Assembly (NCBI RefSeq): GCF_036884655.1
Contig: NC_088339.1
Location: 22,357,501 to 22,421,500, forward strand
Length of the DNA stretch: 64,000 nt
Source of the DNA: Musa acuminata AAA Group
Taxonomy: Eukaryota > Streptophyta > Magnoliopsida > Zingiberales > Musaceae
Direction: 5' to 3'
Position numbers and translations under genes: made by a program. The notes beneath the pieces were generated by a model, which saw nothing but the letters and a program-made list of their open reading frames with translations, was not told where the DNA came from and searched no databases. This document shows, piece by piece, positions 51,586 to 64,000 of the stretch. The stretch's first letter is position 1; every line of letters starts with the position of its first letter.

Positions 51586-52547
51586 TCACTGCAAAACTCC
51601 TACTTGTGATTTTGATATCACTCTTCTCAAGTAGTTCAAAGATCTCTGATAGCTGAGAAATCCCATGAACCAGAACTCAAACTCATCCACAGTCACTATC
51701 TGGATGTACTTTTGGTTAGGCTTCTGTGAGTTCTCACACAGGCTGGCTCTTCTCACCCTTCCTACTGGGATCAAAACCTGTGGGAAGCGATTGAACTCAG
51801 TTAGGTGTCAGAAACATTCTACACACTGATCAACAAGTTTGATTCCCAAGAAGAAGTACCTTGTAAGGAACTCTGACCAAATTTCCTCTGGGAGAAGTAA
51901 CTCTGATCGATCTATCACTGCGGAAGGCGATCTTGTGAGTTGAAATGAAGAGCAGCCCCGCTATGGGACCAGCTGTGGTTGACAGATAGCACTGGAATGC
52001 CTGCAGCAGCTTTTCTCCTCTTTCGACTGAGAAATTTTTTCTGAAAACTCTTTCGACACCTCCAGCTCGAAGGATCTTTGCACCCAAGCTCAATTTTCCC
52101 TTCACAGTCTCTGAGATTTTGGGCCCTAAACTCACTGCAGTTCCAAAAAAATCACAAGGCTTCTTGCTTAGTTGCTAATGTTTGGCAACAATATTTGCCA
52201 TGGAGGGAAGCTGTAAGCTTATTATGCCGTGAGCTTACCATGATCTTTGATGCCTTTCAGATATCCGTCCGCTTTTTTGCTGAACTTTCTCATCCAATCA
52301 ACGGGTGCATCCGCTTCTGCATTCCAAAACGATTCTATGAGCTCCTAAAAGTCATCGAGAATAACAAGTAACTTCACATGAGAAAGATGGTATTACTTTG
52401 TTTGTACTGGGAGGACTCGTACGAGGTGGGTTGAAGGCACAGTCTCTTGAGCTCCGAGACGACTGCAGACTTTCCACACATTTCGGCTGCATATCTGATC
52501 GACTGGACAGGAACGCCTACAGCTTGAGCACGGCTTGTGTTCTTCAT
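51586..52547 (-). CDS. GEM-like protein with GRAM domain
   Basis: Four exons on the minus strand: 52547-52397, 52316-52239, 52134-51860, 51777-51586, giving 231 residues. The protein begins MKNTSRAQAVGVPVQS, like GEM-like proteins. Conserved text then follows: KKADGYLKGIKDH, VSLGPKISETVKGKLSLGAK, RVFRKNFSVERGEKLLQAFQ, CYLSTTAGPIAGLLFISTHK and FEFWFMGFLSYQ. The GRAM domain (about residues 108-200) binds phosphoinositides or mediates protein contacts. Relatives act in ABA and stress signalling and in epidermal cell fate with GLABRA2. The start is the ATG at 52547; the open frame above it has only a GTG. The exon 1/2 junction is the least certain: the chosen donor and acceptor preserve phase 1, while other nearby sites give stops. 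A TATA-type site lies at 52632-52639. Confidence 0.88.
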
Positions 52548-52631
52548 GTTGAACCGAGGCACAGCTACCGCTTCCACTCTCCGGGAGAAAGGTCGGGGAG
52601 AGTCTATGCTCCAAGAGACCGGTGTGGAGGC

Positions 52632-52639
52632 CTTTTATA
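52632..52639 (-). promoter_or_regulatory. TATA box of the GEM-like gene
   Basis: TATAAAAG on the minus strand, about 85-90 bp upstream of the start codon at 52547. Confidence 0.6.
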
Positions 52640-55253
52640 AGGCGAAGAAACCGCTGATACTGTCACCCCAACCATACTGCACAATGCGTGAAGCAGAATC
52701 AGCATGGAATCATCAGCCACAAAGGCATCCTCGTGAATCCAGAAAAGAAAAGGAAAAGTCGATCGACAGTTCATCATCAGCCACCAGAAACTATAAAGAA
52801 AAGTAAAAGAAAGCCCCCCAAAGCCTTCTTTTGCTGCCTTAACCGAGTGAGCAAGTTCCGAGATAACATATCATACTGGGGCATGCCATGTGCTTCGATC
52901 GAATCAAGGCAACTCCACTCTCATCTCTTTCCCCAAAAACTATCTGAAATCATCCTGTGAAGCTCCACGACATCATGCAGCATGTCTGACACGGTTGTGA
53001 GTCAGCAGCTTATTACGTAGAAGCTTTTCAGTGATAGCCTACGTTCATGCTTCTTTGCTTGATCGGGGAGAAATATATAACAGTACACGAAGAGAATGAG
53101 AAGGAAAGCTATCGAGGCAACCTTCCGATGGAAGGAAAGTGATTGGGATCACATCAATGGAGACAAAAAAAACGCAAAGATCAGATGCATTGTGAGACCC
53201 ACCAAATGTTTCTCCAGATTCGGCCTTGACTTTTGACTGTGAGACCAGCTTTTTCCCCAGCCATTCCCACTTGCAGGTGGATGGCAATCTTAAAGGTCTT
53301 CCACTTGAGCTTGTCTCTCTCGAACTAGGAGATGCGCAGCGTAGATAAGATCTGCTGGGGCCACATTCAAGACCCAAGTCTGAAGCATTGAGATGTGCAG
53401 GTAACTGCTTATTTCTGCAGGAGAAAACGCAAAACAACATGAATCCATGAATCCCTTACTGTTTAGACCCAAAGCAACAGTTAAACGACATCCAGTTCTA
53501 AGACTGCAACATCATCGGAAAAGGATGTAACCGCAGCCATCGGTTTCCATGAGCCGATGATGAGATTGCACGAGGAAAAGTGGTCCTTCCTTCCATCTTT
53601 CCACCGGGATAGAATTGGTGGCCATGTTCGCTGGGGTCGCCTGCCGTGTGCCACATGAGGTGCACCTACTGCTAAAATGAGAGTACCACCCACCATATAT
53701 ACCAACACACACCATGAGGGCCACCTGATGATGGCTGAGGAGGTTGCTCCAGGGGCTTCCCCTGTACTTGAGACGAATGAAGTACTTCTTTGGGCGGCTT
53801 GCAACCTGTAGAAGATGCGTCGATAGGAATTGCAGACTTTAGGGTTCTGGTGAGGAGGCCCATTTAGGTTGCAAAAGACTTCACCCACAAAGGTATTTCC
53901 ATCAACACTAACAACAGTACTGTCGATGAAATTGGTTTTATTGATTACAGCACTGCAAGCTTGCACTTCTGGACGAGTACAGTGTTCGGAAGAACCTGAC
54001 GACAAGGTAGTAATCAATCTCTTAATATTTTCTCCGGAGAGGGTTCAAGAAAATCGAAGAACAAGGAAGTTTGACTCGATTATAATTTTCTCGCATCCAT
54101 AAAAATGAGACTTCACTCACAAAATAGTTGTTTTTCATCCCATATGTGTTTTCATCACCAGGAAAAGAATACCAAGATCTATGTGGAATGTTGCGACATC
54201 CAATATGTCCCTCAAAGATCGTCTTATGACCGGAAATCCTTTTATCGCAAGAAGGCAACATCCAAGCAGGTAGTTGGTGGAATACATCACGTTTAGATCC
54301 ATGCACTCATCCCAGAGAAGCCATAATCTCCATGATGTTACGTCGCGTTTACTGAGTTCAGATCCATGCAAGTTCTGACATCTGCACGTGAAATTGATGT
54401 TCCTTTCCCTCGTTTAGATCCGTGCGAGGACCCGATGCGCGGCTCAGATGCGCCCTAGATCTCTCCTGCATGCCCTCGAAGACTGGCAGGCGACTGGAGA
54501 AGCACAAGAACAAGTGAATCCAACCATGGGGAACGGATAGTATGACTGAAAAGCCTGGTGAGCTATTGATTCACAAGAGTGGTATGATACTGCTTGACCA
54601 GCGGACGTCCGCTCGCCATGCGTGCATGGACCAGACGATGCCATCGATCCTTGCTGGTAGTTGAATTGAGATTTGACGAAAGGTGTTTTCCTTGATGCAT
54701 CATGAACAGTCATGTCATTCTTTTTAAGGATGTTGATCTGTCATGGGCTTCAATCGGAACTTTGATGGTAAATGTTACGATATTTTAGCATCAGAAAGAA
54801 GAACAGACACAACAGGCTCGAGAACTTGATGAATCGTAAAGCCACAGCAGAATAAGATCAAGATCATCTATACAATCGACGATCATCGCCATATGACCTT
54901 GAATCTGCAACGCCGATGAACTCTGCTTGATTCCGATCCACAGATCAAAGCTCCAACTTTCAAGTGCATCGTTAAACCCGATCTACTGATTTCAGCTTTT
55001 ACATCAACAAGCATGATCATGCCAAAAATCCTTTATATATCCAGGATGTTTGGAGTTCTGTGATATGATTTCTTGATCATCTCAACCAGAAGTAGGCAGA
55101 CAGACGCCAGAAACAAGCTTCTTACAGTTAAATAATCAAAATAATATGCTATATAGATCTCGTAAAAAGTTTCAAATACGTAATGAGAGCTTCAAGCATG
55201 AAGCTGTTTATTTTATATGATGAGCAAAAAAGAGAGAGTATAACTCGGAAACA
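52640..55253. other. 2.6-kb intergenic region
   Basis: GEM-like promoter at the left. Minus-strand ORFs at 53045-54017 and 54444-54713 match no family; the longest has no ATG near its start. GTTTAGATCC or close variants occur at about 54293, 54350 and 54413. No gene is defended here. Confidence 0.4.
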
Positions 55254-55976
55254 TTACCATAGCTTCAACCTAAATCTGCAGCTGCTGGATCGAACGCTGA
55301 TGTCGTCGGTGGTAGTCAAACTATCCACCACCACACTGCATCTCACGTTGAACGTCACCTTCCACAGCGTCAGCTTGTCAAGCTTCACCCTCACCGGCAC
55401 GTCGCCTCGGAAGGTTAATGGTAATACCCCTGCCAGTTGCTGCTGCTGCAGTTCCGCGAGCAACTCGCTCCCTACTTGTGTTCCTCCGGTGAGGAAAACA
55501 TGCAGCACCGTCGTGTTCCTGTGGCCCTGGTAGAACACCGGAAAGCTCCCGGTGCAGAGCCTCTCGTCGGCGTACCACAAGCTCAGTTCACTCCCCTCCT
55601 CGTAGTATATCCCGATCTTCCTGTTCGGGTTCGTTGCCGTCACCGCCACGTCGAACACGGCACCGACGGTTATATCGTCGTCGTTGACACTGAATCTGGA
55701 GACCCTGAGGTGGTCCACCGAGTACTTGGGCAACCTGAGGCGGAACACGACGTACACGACACCGGCGGCGGCGGCGATCAGCACGATGAGGATGATGACT
55801 GCGAGAAGAGTCCGGCACAGACAGCTACTGCAGCGGCTCCTCCTCTTCGGCGGCCTCAGACGGGCGGTACCTCCAGGAGTCGACGGCGACACCGACGCGC
55901 CGCTCTTCTCCGATACTGTGAAGCTGGAGGGAGAAATTTGCATGTCCACCGCATGGAATCTAAGTTGCTCCGCCAT
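55254..55976 (-). CDS. NDR1/HIN1-like (NHL) protein, LEA_2 family
   Basis: A single exon of 240 residues from a clear ATG. The cytosolic N-terminus (about 1-52) ends in a basic, Cys-rich PPKRRSRCSSCLCR stretch, followed by one membrane span at about 56-78. The extracellular LEA_2/water-stress domain runs to the C-terminus. It has the family motifs NPNRKIGIYYEEGS, LWYADERLCTG and FPVFYQGHRNTTVL. NHL proteins sit in the plasma membrane and take part in pathogen defence and drought or ABA responses. The sequence looks most like the NHL6 branch, from memory. The coding region is GC-rich, no intron is needed and nothing is disrupted. The promoter was not resolved. Confidence 0.92.
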   Translation of the reverse strand: MAEQLRFHAVDMQISPSSFTVSEKSGASVSPSTPGGTARLRPPKRRSRCSSCLCRTLLAVIILIVLIAAAAGVVYVVFRLRLPKYSVDHLRVSRFSVNDDDITVGAVFDVAVTATNPNRKIGIYYEEGSELSLWYADERLCTGSFPVFYQGHRNTTVLHVFLTGGTQVGSELLAELQQQQLAGVLPLTFRGDVPVRVKLDKLTLWKVTFNVRCSVVVDSLTTTDDISVRSSSCRFRLKLW

Positions 55977-57718
55977 GTCTCAGCCTTAAAGTGTTTGGCT
56001 ACCACTGTACAACAGTTTACCGATGAGACGAGACTCGACGCGCATTCAACGTTAGACTTTGGGTAACAAAATTGATTGAGGTTAGTAGATTATTTAGAGA
56101 CTTTGGTCACAAACATCTTTCCACATACAACATTCATAGCAATAAAATAAGTCCGCGAGATCTGAAGAGAGTCAATATTACATAATATTATTATCTTTAA
56201 ATATTTAAAGAAATTATTTCTATATAATCTTATGTAAATTAAAAATATTTTCATGTCTACAAAGAGGAAATATATCGTCATGTCATTCATAATAATTAAA
56301 TTAAATTAATCTATGGAATCATCAATAATAGCATAATTTTATGAAATTCAATGGATTAATGTCTAAACAAAATTAAGTGGACAATAAAATTTATATATTG
56401 AAATTTTCAGAAATTACAATAACTGAAAAGAAAATAAAACGAAAGAAGGTAAAGTGGCCTACCTCTTTATCTTCAATAAGATGATCTCTCCTCGTTGTTC
56501 TCCGGTAGATAGACGACACTCGATGAGGAACCGAAAAGAATTGTTTGTGGCCTTTAAATAGGAGGTGAAGGAGAACTCTCAAAAAGGTAATAAATAAAAT
56601 TTGTTTCGGATTTAATTATTCACTAATCAATCTAATATCTCACCAATCATGTCTACCCAAAATTTGAGTCACTGAGTAGGAAATAAATTAGATCGAATAA
56701 GAGCAAACCCTAGTTTCGAATTTTGGGAAAGGGAAAAATATCTCATTGATTATGGGAACTTTACATTTGGTGAGCGTGATGGACTACTCTTTCAGGTTTG
56801 GAGTAAGATTATAGGAACAAAGCCAGCTTCTTTCCTGTTCTGTTCTTTCCTTGGCAAGCTTCTTTTGCTACTTGACTGGGTGTTGTGGGCGGAATAGAAT
56901 AGGGTAGCTTCCATGATAATGTCACCTGGCACTGATATTGAAGTGTCTGTCTGTATAAAGCTGATGATAACTCTTGTTTGATTTTGATTGGTGTGATGCG
57001 GTGAAAATTTTATGATGTGGGGGAAACTATGGTGCAAATGAAAAATTCTGTCAAAAATAGGTTTTATTGTTCGAAGAATATTTATTTATATGTGAGATGA
57101 AGATTGAAAAGAAGGTTAAGATGATTCCTATATTTGATAAAAATTGATTCTAGTTTCTTAGTTAAATTGGTATTGATTCTAATTGGAATTGGTCCACAAC
57201 ATATATTGAGTTTGACAGATATCCAAGCCAAGGTTTAAAGATAAACCCAAATCATAGTTTGAGTCATACATGAATAAAGATAAATTTTAGGAAAAAGAAT
57301 AACAACTTAACAAGCCAAAAGTTTTATCATTACATGTATTGTATTTGATCTACAACTTGACAAGGATAAACTTTTGTGTATATATATATATTAGGTTTGA
57401 ATCATAACTTAATAAGCTTAACATCTTAGGCTTAACCTTTTAGGTATATTAGAATCAGCATCGATTCTAATATATAGCTCTTAATTTCATGAATTCTGCA
57501 CTCAAAGAAGGTGTGTCAGTACCATTCATCCAAGTTAGCATTGATTTAATTATTTAAAGCCCTCATGCAGTGGCATCGGCAGCATTCTCTTAGCTCTTTA
57601 TTGAAGGTAGGATTTGCCATTCGGAAAAAGTGCAAAGACCAAAGAATGGACAAGACTTGGGTACTATAGCAAAGAAAGCATTTGCAAGTGATCACCAAAA
57701 TTGTAATGGTTTATGGCA
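55977..57718. other. AT-rich intergenic region
   Basis: NHL promoter on the left, DUF639 3' UTR on the right. The centre (56080-57500) is AT-rich with only short ORFs and no recognised element. Confidence 0.45.
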
Positions 57719-60700
57719 TCATCTTGAACTATTGTGCTCTTCAGGTCTTGCCATTTGGATAGGGGCAGCAGGAACTCGATTCCACCACTCCTTGATCCTC
57801 CTCACCAACTTCTCACTGCTCTCTCTCCTCACTGGCATCTTTCTTGTGTATACCTCCAGAAGCACCAGAGTGAGGATGTGGCCGAAAGGCACCAGGGTGA
57901 ATCCTACTGCCACAATGACCATGGCAATAGCAACTTTCTGGGTTGTCTGAATGCAAATTCTTCAAGTTAAAAGGCCAAAGTAATTTTATCTGTCGTCTAT
58001 TTTATAAATAAATACATCCAATAGCAGGTAAAATGAGTTGAAAGTGAAAATTATTTGAAAGACAAACCTTTGGAAATGCTGCTAAAAGAAGAGCTCTTAG
58101 CTTGAGAAGGGAAATGGTTCCTGTCCGAACATTTGTTTGAAGCTGAGAAACACCTTCTTGTAACATCAATAACAGCTCAACAGGGTTCCGATTAGGAGGA
58201 GGTGTAACTTGGAATACTTGAATTGGTTTTCCACCACTATGGTGCTTATGCCAGAACATGTAAACAGCAGCAGATAAGAAAAAGCATGGCAAGATGTACC
58301 TGACCCAACCCCTGACATTATAGATCCAGAAGCGCCAGTTAAGGAAACACAAGTATAAGAAAACAGAAAGTAATGCTGTTTGGGACTGCAATTATAGAAA
58401 TACATTGATGCAACATATTTAATGAACTGAATGAAGTTGAAATATACTTGTTTCAACTTAAAGCCAAGAACAATTATGAGATTTAACAAGACGGCAGGGG
58501 GTACCAGTACCAAGTGCAGCAAGGGTGGATATAAAACCAAGAAATCAGAAAGAAAAACAACTACCCAAAATTCACATTTCTAGATATTAATTACCAAGGT
58601 AAATATATGATCCACATAAACCTAGTCAATGCTTCATTACTGATTAAGTATAATATTTTATAGTAACAGGATAACTATTTTTCTCCACAATTTTTTCCTG
58701 TCCTCAGTGAAATCCTAATGTAGGAAAATGCATGGAATTTATCATATAATATCTACAGGAGTTGAATTCTTCAATTGTGTCTACATGAAGATACAGTAAG
58801 TTTTTTCAGGAATGAAGCAATACCTGTAAAGGATATACAGAATCAAAAACAAAAAGACTCTTGATTTAAAAGGATCTTCCCATGCAGCTAAAAGATGGAG
58901 TAGTTTGCCAATTTCAAATAAAGGAAAAAGTAGATCCTGCAACAGAAGAAGATCATACACAACTTTAACTTGTTACAACCATATCCATATGATATAAGTG
59001 ACTACGACACTTTAAATTGAAGGCCATAAGATTTCCAGCTTTGTCAGTATATCTAGTACAAATTTCAGAAAGACAAACACAGACGGATATAAGTGATGAC
59101 CCCACTAAAGTAAAATTGACCATGGCAGACAGTAACTCTCAGGGTCATAATTTAACATTTTTCACAAGAGAAAAGAGAGATGTATTCTCCAGAAACGACA
59201 CCTACCACTAGTCCCAACCTGTTAGTTTTGCAGAAGTGGATTTCCTTCCAAGGCACAAAATATTCTAAAAATTCATTTTTGGAATAAATTGAACCAAGGG
59301 TGCTACCATCAATTTTGTCTTCTGATATGATGAAATGTTGCAGATCTAAGACCCTAAATCGTTGAGCATTCACTGAGAGAGTCCAAAAAGGTTGGAGCAG
59401 TTTATACTCCGAGAAAAGAATATCAACGACACACATGCTCCGGCAATTAAATAGGCATTTTAATAATTTTCTTCTGCTGTCACGTCTCAACAAACTAACT
59501 TGAAAGTGTCTAGTAATATCTTTTATAACGAGAGGTTGAAGAACATTTGTATGTACCATGAGAGATCTGCTGAAGGATAAATGGCCACTAGATACCAAGA
59601 TTAAATAGCAAAAAAAAAAAAAGAAGCCTGATATAACTAAGGTAGCCAAAGTGGAAAGCTGATGCAAGAAGTTCCACGAAAGCCACAGAGTAGTCTTGAA
59701 GGAAAAAAAGAAAACATTTTGTAATGAGTAATAAATTGTTTTTCACCATGAAAAATTAAACGCCCAAGCAGTAAAAAAAATGATACTTGCATGTTAACAG
59801 TCAAGAGTCTAAATATGGTCCATATACAGGATGTTTTGTCTCTATGGTCACTTGCAAGGTTCCAAATAGCTTCATTGTAGAATTTTTAAGTCGAAGGCCA
59901 AATTACTACTAAAGTTTAACTCACCTGAAGCATTCTCTTAAGACCTACATATTTGGAGTGCAGAAGCAAATACACTCTTTCTAAGACCTATATGAGAAAA
60001 TTTAGTGGGAAGAAAATAAACAGGAGCTTTTGTCTGAGTAAATTTTCCAACAACTAAAATGAGATAAAACAGAGAAAACTCTGTATTATATAGCAGCATA
60101 CCTTAATAGCAGCTAAATTTGTATCTATATCCTCCACTTTGACCTGATATAATGTTGCACGTGCTTCTTCAACTCTGCCGGAGTAACGAACTGATTCTCT
60201 AATGGCCAATTGTAGTGGACTTGTCTCACCAACATGGATATTACCAACCAAAACACCATTTTCTTCAGGATTATCTTCCTTCTTTAGTAACAAAAAGCCC
60301 ATTCTTGTAAGTGTATATAATGAATCTGATAAAGGACCTGTTAATTGCTTTTCATAAGATGCAGTGACAAGGCCATCATGGTTTTGAAATCTGATCCGCA
60401 TGAGCTCCAAGTGATTATATAGAGCTTCCAAAATCTTGTCACCTTTTGGAAGCTTTTCAGCCAAGTTAAAAGGAAGTATGCTCTTAAAATGTGAGGGCAT
60501 GCCATGAAAAGCTTCTTTCACAGCACGAGATCTAAAGATACCTAGAGCTGCCTTGGAAAGAGATTCTGCCCTTTGAAACCTTTTTAGTTTGTACTTCCTT
60601 ATGAATTTATTGGCACGCAGGACTTCCTGAATGATTGCAAACCAGTAGTCTCTGTGGGAATGACCACTAAACTCAAAGACAATGGGCTCGACTCTGCAAA

Positions 60701-63578
60701 CAAATGAATCATATAGCAAACCAAGATCTATCAGTTATCAAGAAGCTATCCTCTGTTCCAATTAGATGAGGCCATAATTAAATTTGGCACTTGTTCACTT
60801 ACACAGAATCCGACTTGCATATAATGGCGTTATCAAAGAAGCGAGCACCCCATGGCCCAGTTAACTCACAATTTACCACCTGCTTCAAGTCCTTGGACAA
60901 GTCATATTTGGATGTACCAATGCCTGATGCTTCAAAATATAGGGCATGGCTGGTGAGTGTCAGCCTTCCTGCCATTAAAAACATCCTTCTGAAGCTTCTA
61001 TGCTGATAAACATTTAACCTGCAGAAAAACAGATTACCGGGAGAAAGATGCTTAACCAGGCCTTGTGGATATTCTGGTGTGCTGCAGAATAGATTTAGCA
61101 TCAACTTCTAAGATAATTTCTCCATCAGCAAGGCAAAAATTGAAACTCTGTGGTCGTCCATATATATGCTTCATTGATTTCAGAACCCTATAATATACAC
61201 ATTCCGTAAGTGTAATGTCATCAAGCCAAAAGATATGGCATCATAGTCAAATATATTCTGGAAAATTTATCTGTTTCCAATGCAGCAGTCCGTGATCAAA
61301 AGTCGTAAATCCAGATTACAAACGTTACAATGCTTGCTAAACCAGTGGATAATAGCAACCTTATCATCTTAAAAAAGATTAATTACAAGAAAATGCCATC
61401 AAAATCTATACTCCGAAATGGAATTTGATCATGATAATTCATAACTTCAGTATAATCCATAAAACATTTAGTAGCACAAACCAAAAACTTACATAAATTT
61501 TTATTGACCTAGAAAATGATCATGTAACAAAATATCATGACATGGCTATTCTTAGTAGTCAAACCCTTTTCCTATAATGCCTCATCAAAAAATAACATGT
61601 GGCATTGTTTACTAAGATGGTTAGGAATTGATCAAAATTAATCATTATAATACATTTGGGGTCAACTACTTGGATATTTTCCATTCATTTAGTTCTATCA
61701 AGGGTCAAATAATATAAAGGTTTCTTATGTCTTACCCTACCTCCACCTGTCATCACATAAAGACCATAGTTGATTCATCTTGTCTAACCAGTACACCTAC
61801 AACTCACGTTTGGAAAAATATCATTTAGAATGGTTTTATACCATCAGAACTGTATTACTAGATTCATTGACAGTGACAATGGTTATATTATGCTCGCTTC
61901 ATGATAAGAATCTGCCCTTTTAATCGGAGTCAAATATTCCTAACTGATCGCAAATGTAAAAGAAAATAACAACAACTTGAACATTTCCTTGTATGGTGAC
62001 CCAGAATCAACATGCAAAATAGTTGCAGTATCACCGTGACCCAGTATCAACTCTCATCACATTTCCTTGTTTTATTATGCTATCCACAATGAAGCATATA
62101 TATACTCCTGGTAATTTTCTCCCCCTTTTTATGTTTACAGTAGTCTATGTCTGTCATAACCAGCGATAGTAGCGAACCTATTACTCATATTGCCACAGTT
62201 TTCGCAGTCGTAGCATCTTGGAACAGAGCTATAGAAATCCAAGACTCCATGGCTTAATCGTTCCCTCATTGTCAAGATGCTTGCTTTCTCTCAATCATGT
62301 GTTTGTCTACAAGTATGAATATGTGTGCATGTTTATGTGTGAAATGGTCTATCAGATAACTAATGCAACATTCAGATTGTAGACATGTGAACAGTCAGCA
62401 AGTAAGACAGCAAAATTATGATTATGAAACAGTAGCTAGAATTGATGAGTTATAACTCATGTTAGTCAGCTTAATTACTGAATCATGAAGAAAGAACTCC
62501 TATTGAAGTTCCTCTGACAAACAAGCAATCAACAAAATTCTCAGGAGAAATAAAAAATAAAAAGATATCAGATGGCGTACTTGTAGAGTCTTTTGAGGTA
62601 CTTGTCATATATCAGAAAGTGGAGTCGGCCACCTGAAGAGCTAGTAAGTGCATCAAAGAGATTGTGCACAGTGATTGGATCTGCTACTAAAGCACAAGCA
62701 GAAACTATTCGGGCAAAAGCTTCCAGTCCAACAGTCTTCTTGCCATCAATCTGATGCAGGAGACAAAAATAAAGACCGATTTAAATTCATGTCAAAAGCA
62801 GAATATGAAAAATGATTTGACATGATAGTCAAAGTTATTAGAAAAAAAAGAGGATGATTTAAAGAAAAATGACAAACCTGACTAGCCAATCTCGTCACAC
62901 TTGCATAAAATAATGACCCCTCGTCATCATTATCAACTTCTGGACAGTTAGAGAAACCATTTTCCTATTACAATTATCAAAATGACAATTAAATACTGCA
63001 GAAAGTTGGAGATCTCAACCACCAGATACCGACAAAGGAACAATCAGGATCAATATACCGAACATTAAGTGATAAAAACAAAGGAAATGACAGAAGAAAA
63101 GTAAAGATTAGATGCATAAAGAGTTTTTTCTCCTTTTCTACTTATATGCATAAATACTTAATTCTTTTACTTTTTTTTTTGTAACTATATTCGTAAGAGT
63201 GATCCAGTAGAAGGTTACTGTGATAGTGTTGCTAAGTGACTTGTACTTGAAAAATCAAAGTACAATATAGTACCAGAAAGCCATGTCATAAATTTGAGAG
63301 GGTTTTGCAAATACGCTGCTGTAAAAGTGGATAAGTGTCTCACATCGAGTAGGAATTCAGTCTCCGTATCAGGTGCTTCCCATGCAAGCATCATGTCAAA
63401 AGTTAACAGGGAAAAACCCTTATCAGCCAGATGATCTGGCCGCTGAGTTTCCACACGAAGAGCCTTGTGAGCACAGTACTCCACTAGGTTCCTAGCATAA
63501 GACGTTGGTTGATTCGAATGATCAGGTAGCTCATCTTCAAAAGACTGCTGCAGCTGCTCCACTGACAGGAGAAGAATC
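57719..63578 (-). CDS. DUF639 family protein, 3' eleven exons (5' end outside the window)
   Basis: Minus-strand exons: 63578-63344, 62964-62878, 62750-62581, 61187-61057, 60968-60803, 60693-60102, 59987-59925, 59694-59638, 58936-58824, 58311-58068, 57946-57719. All are GT-AG and in frame, giving 694 visible residues. Family marks in order are LLTFDMMLAWEAPDTE, GLEAFARIVSACALVADP, VHNLFDALTSSSGGRLHFLIYDKYLK, the GRLTLTSHALYFEASG block, NCELTGPWGARFFDNAII, FEFSGHSHRDYWFAIIQEVL, and membrane segments near the C-terminus (ILPCFFLSAAVYMFW and AMVIVAVGFTLVPFG). DUF639 proteins are plant-specific with no settled function; some are predicted plastid proteins. The first visible exon begins in phase 2, so at least one further 5' exon lies beyond position 64000. 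I see none between 63579 and 64000. Confidence 0.88.
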
Positions 63579-64000
63579 CTGAAACGCGAATGCCCATCAA
63601 TTATCACTTTTTCTTTTCCACAAGCCACAAAAAATATCACTACCTTAACGTGGTGACCAACTATGAACAACAACAGAGCAGGCTCTTTGTACAACATGAA
63701 ACAACTCATAGCTAAGCCAAAATTTCTGCCCTCCCTGTAAAAGTTTTGTTACCAAAATACACCTCACTACCCTGCACAATCTTCTTCCCGCTACGGAAAC
63801 AGCTCGGAACCGATCCAATATCTACATTGGTCAAGGGAAGCCTTCAACAAAGACCAACAGCAACTCAACAAAATTGCATCATTGCATCTCAAGGGATCCA
63901 AAGGCAAAACTTTTTACCCTCCCTGTAGAAGTTTTGTTCCCAAAATACACCCCCCCTGCCCTACATAGACCAATATATCTACTACATTGGTCAAGGGAAG
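63579..64000 (-). other. Intron of the DUF639 gene with a duplicated segment
   Basis: Two copies of a sequence share CCCTGTA, AAGTTTTGTT, CCAAAATACACC, CCAAT, CTACATTGGTCAAGGGAAG (about 63733-63840 and 63918-64000). No exon recognised. Confidence 0.6.

Noticed and set aside
53481..54017. 178-codon minus-strand ORF
   Set aside because: It begins with TTG, has no ATG until late, and resembles no protein family; composition is like the surrounding spacer.
54444..54713. 89-codon minus-strand ORF
   Set aside because: Has an ATG, but no domain, signal or conserved motif and no promoter signal; too weak to annotate.

Overview
The window looks like nuclear DNA of a monocot. GC-rich, intron-bearing genes sit in AT-rich spacers containing microsatellites and LTR retrotransposon debris. 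The gene families and LTR types fit a Zingiberales genome (banana, Musa/Ensete), but that placement rests on recalled similarity, not a search. There are no bacterial, plasmid or CRISPR features.

Layout. Positions 1-3230 are AT-rich repeat debris. A single-exon MED32 gene (3383-3802, +) and an eight-exon SMP/C2 lipid-transfer-type gene of the NTMC2T5 family (5149-10877, +, with a 19-bp microexon) follow. Positions 10878-17337 hold no coding gene I can defend, but contain a foldback repeat, a direct-repeat remnant, a G-box cluster and a promoter-like segment. Next come a six-exon YSL metal-nicotianamine transporter (17338-19851, -), a frameshifted acyl-activating-enzyme pseudogene (about 20547-21350, +) and an eleven-exon GH9 class C endoglucanase with a C-terminal CBM49 (21617-24390, -). 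A repeat-rich stretch (24462-27650) contains an LTR remnant and a long (AT)n tract. It leads to a 62-67-residue acidic protein gene with a clear TATA box (27752-27955, +).

The second half begins with a divergent pair: a RING-H2 E3 ligase (31576-32655, -) and chloroplast thioredoxin x (33299-36303, +). A DUF4408/DUF761 protein (38414-39250, +) follows, then a 3-kb spacer and an 8.8-kb nested retrotransposon cluster (42398-51164). The outer cluster member is a small copia element with about 150-bp LTRs. Its RT is split by a 1.55-kb solo LTR (TSD TGATG) and its right LTR is split by a second, nearly complete copia element (TSD TGAAG). In place of gag and integrase, the outer element carries a fragment resembling an UNC93-like MFS transporter gene. 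Beyond the cluster lie a GEM-like GRAM-domain gene (51586-52547, -), an NDR1/HIN1-like gene (55254-55976, -) and the 3' eleven exons of a DUF639 gene (57719-63578, -) whose 5' end lies outside the window.

The genes are independent housekeeping, cell-wall, transport and stress loci, with no operon-like or clustered pathway. All the splice junctions I placed use GT-AG and keep frame. The most unusual item is the nested, gene-fragment-bearing retrotransposon. I saw no clear candidate for an entirely new molecular system.
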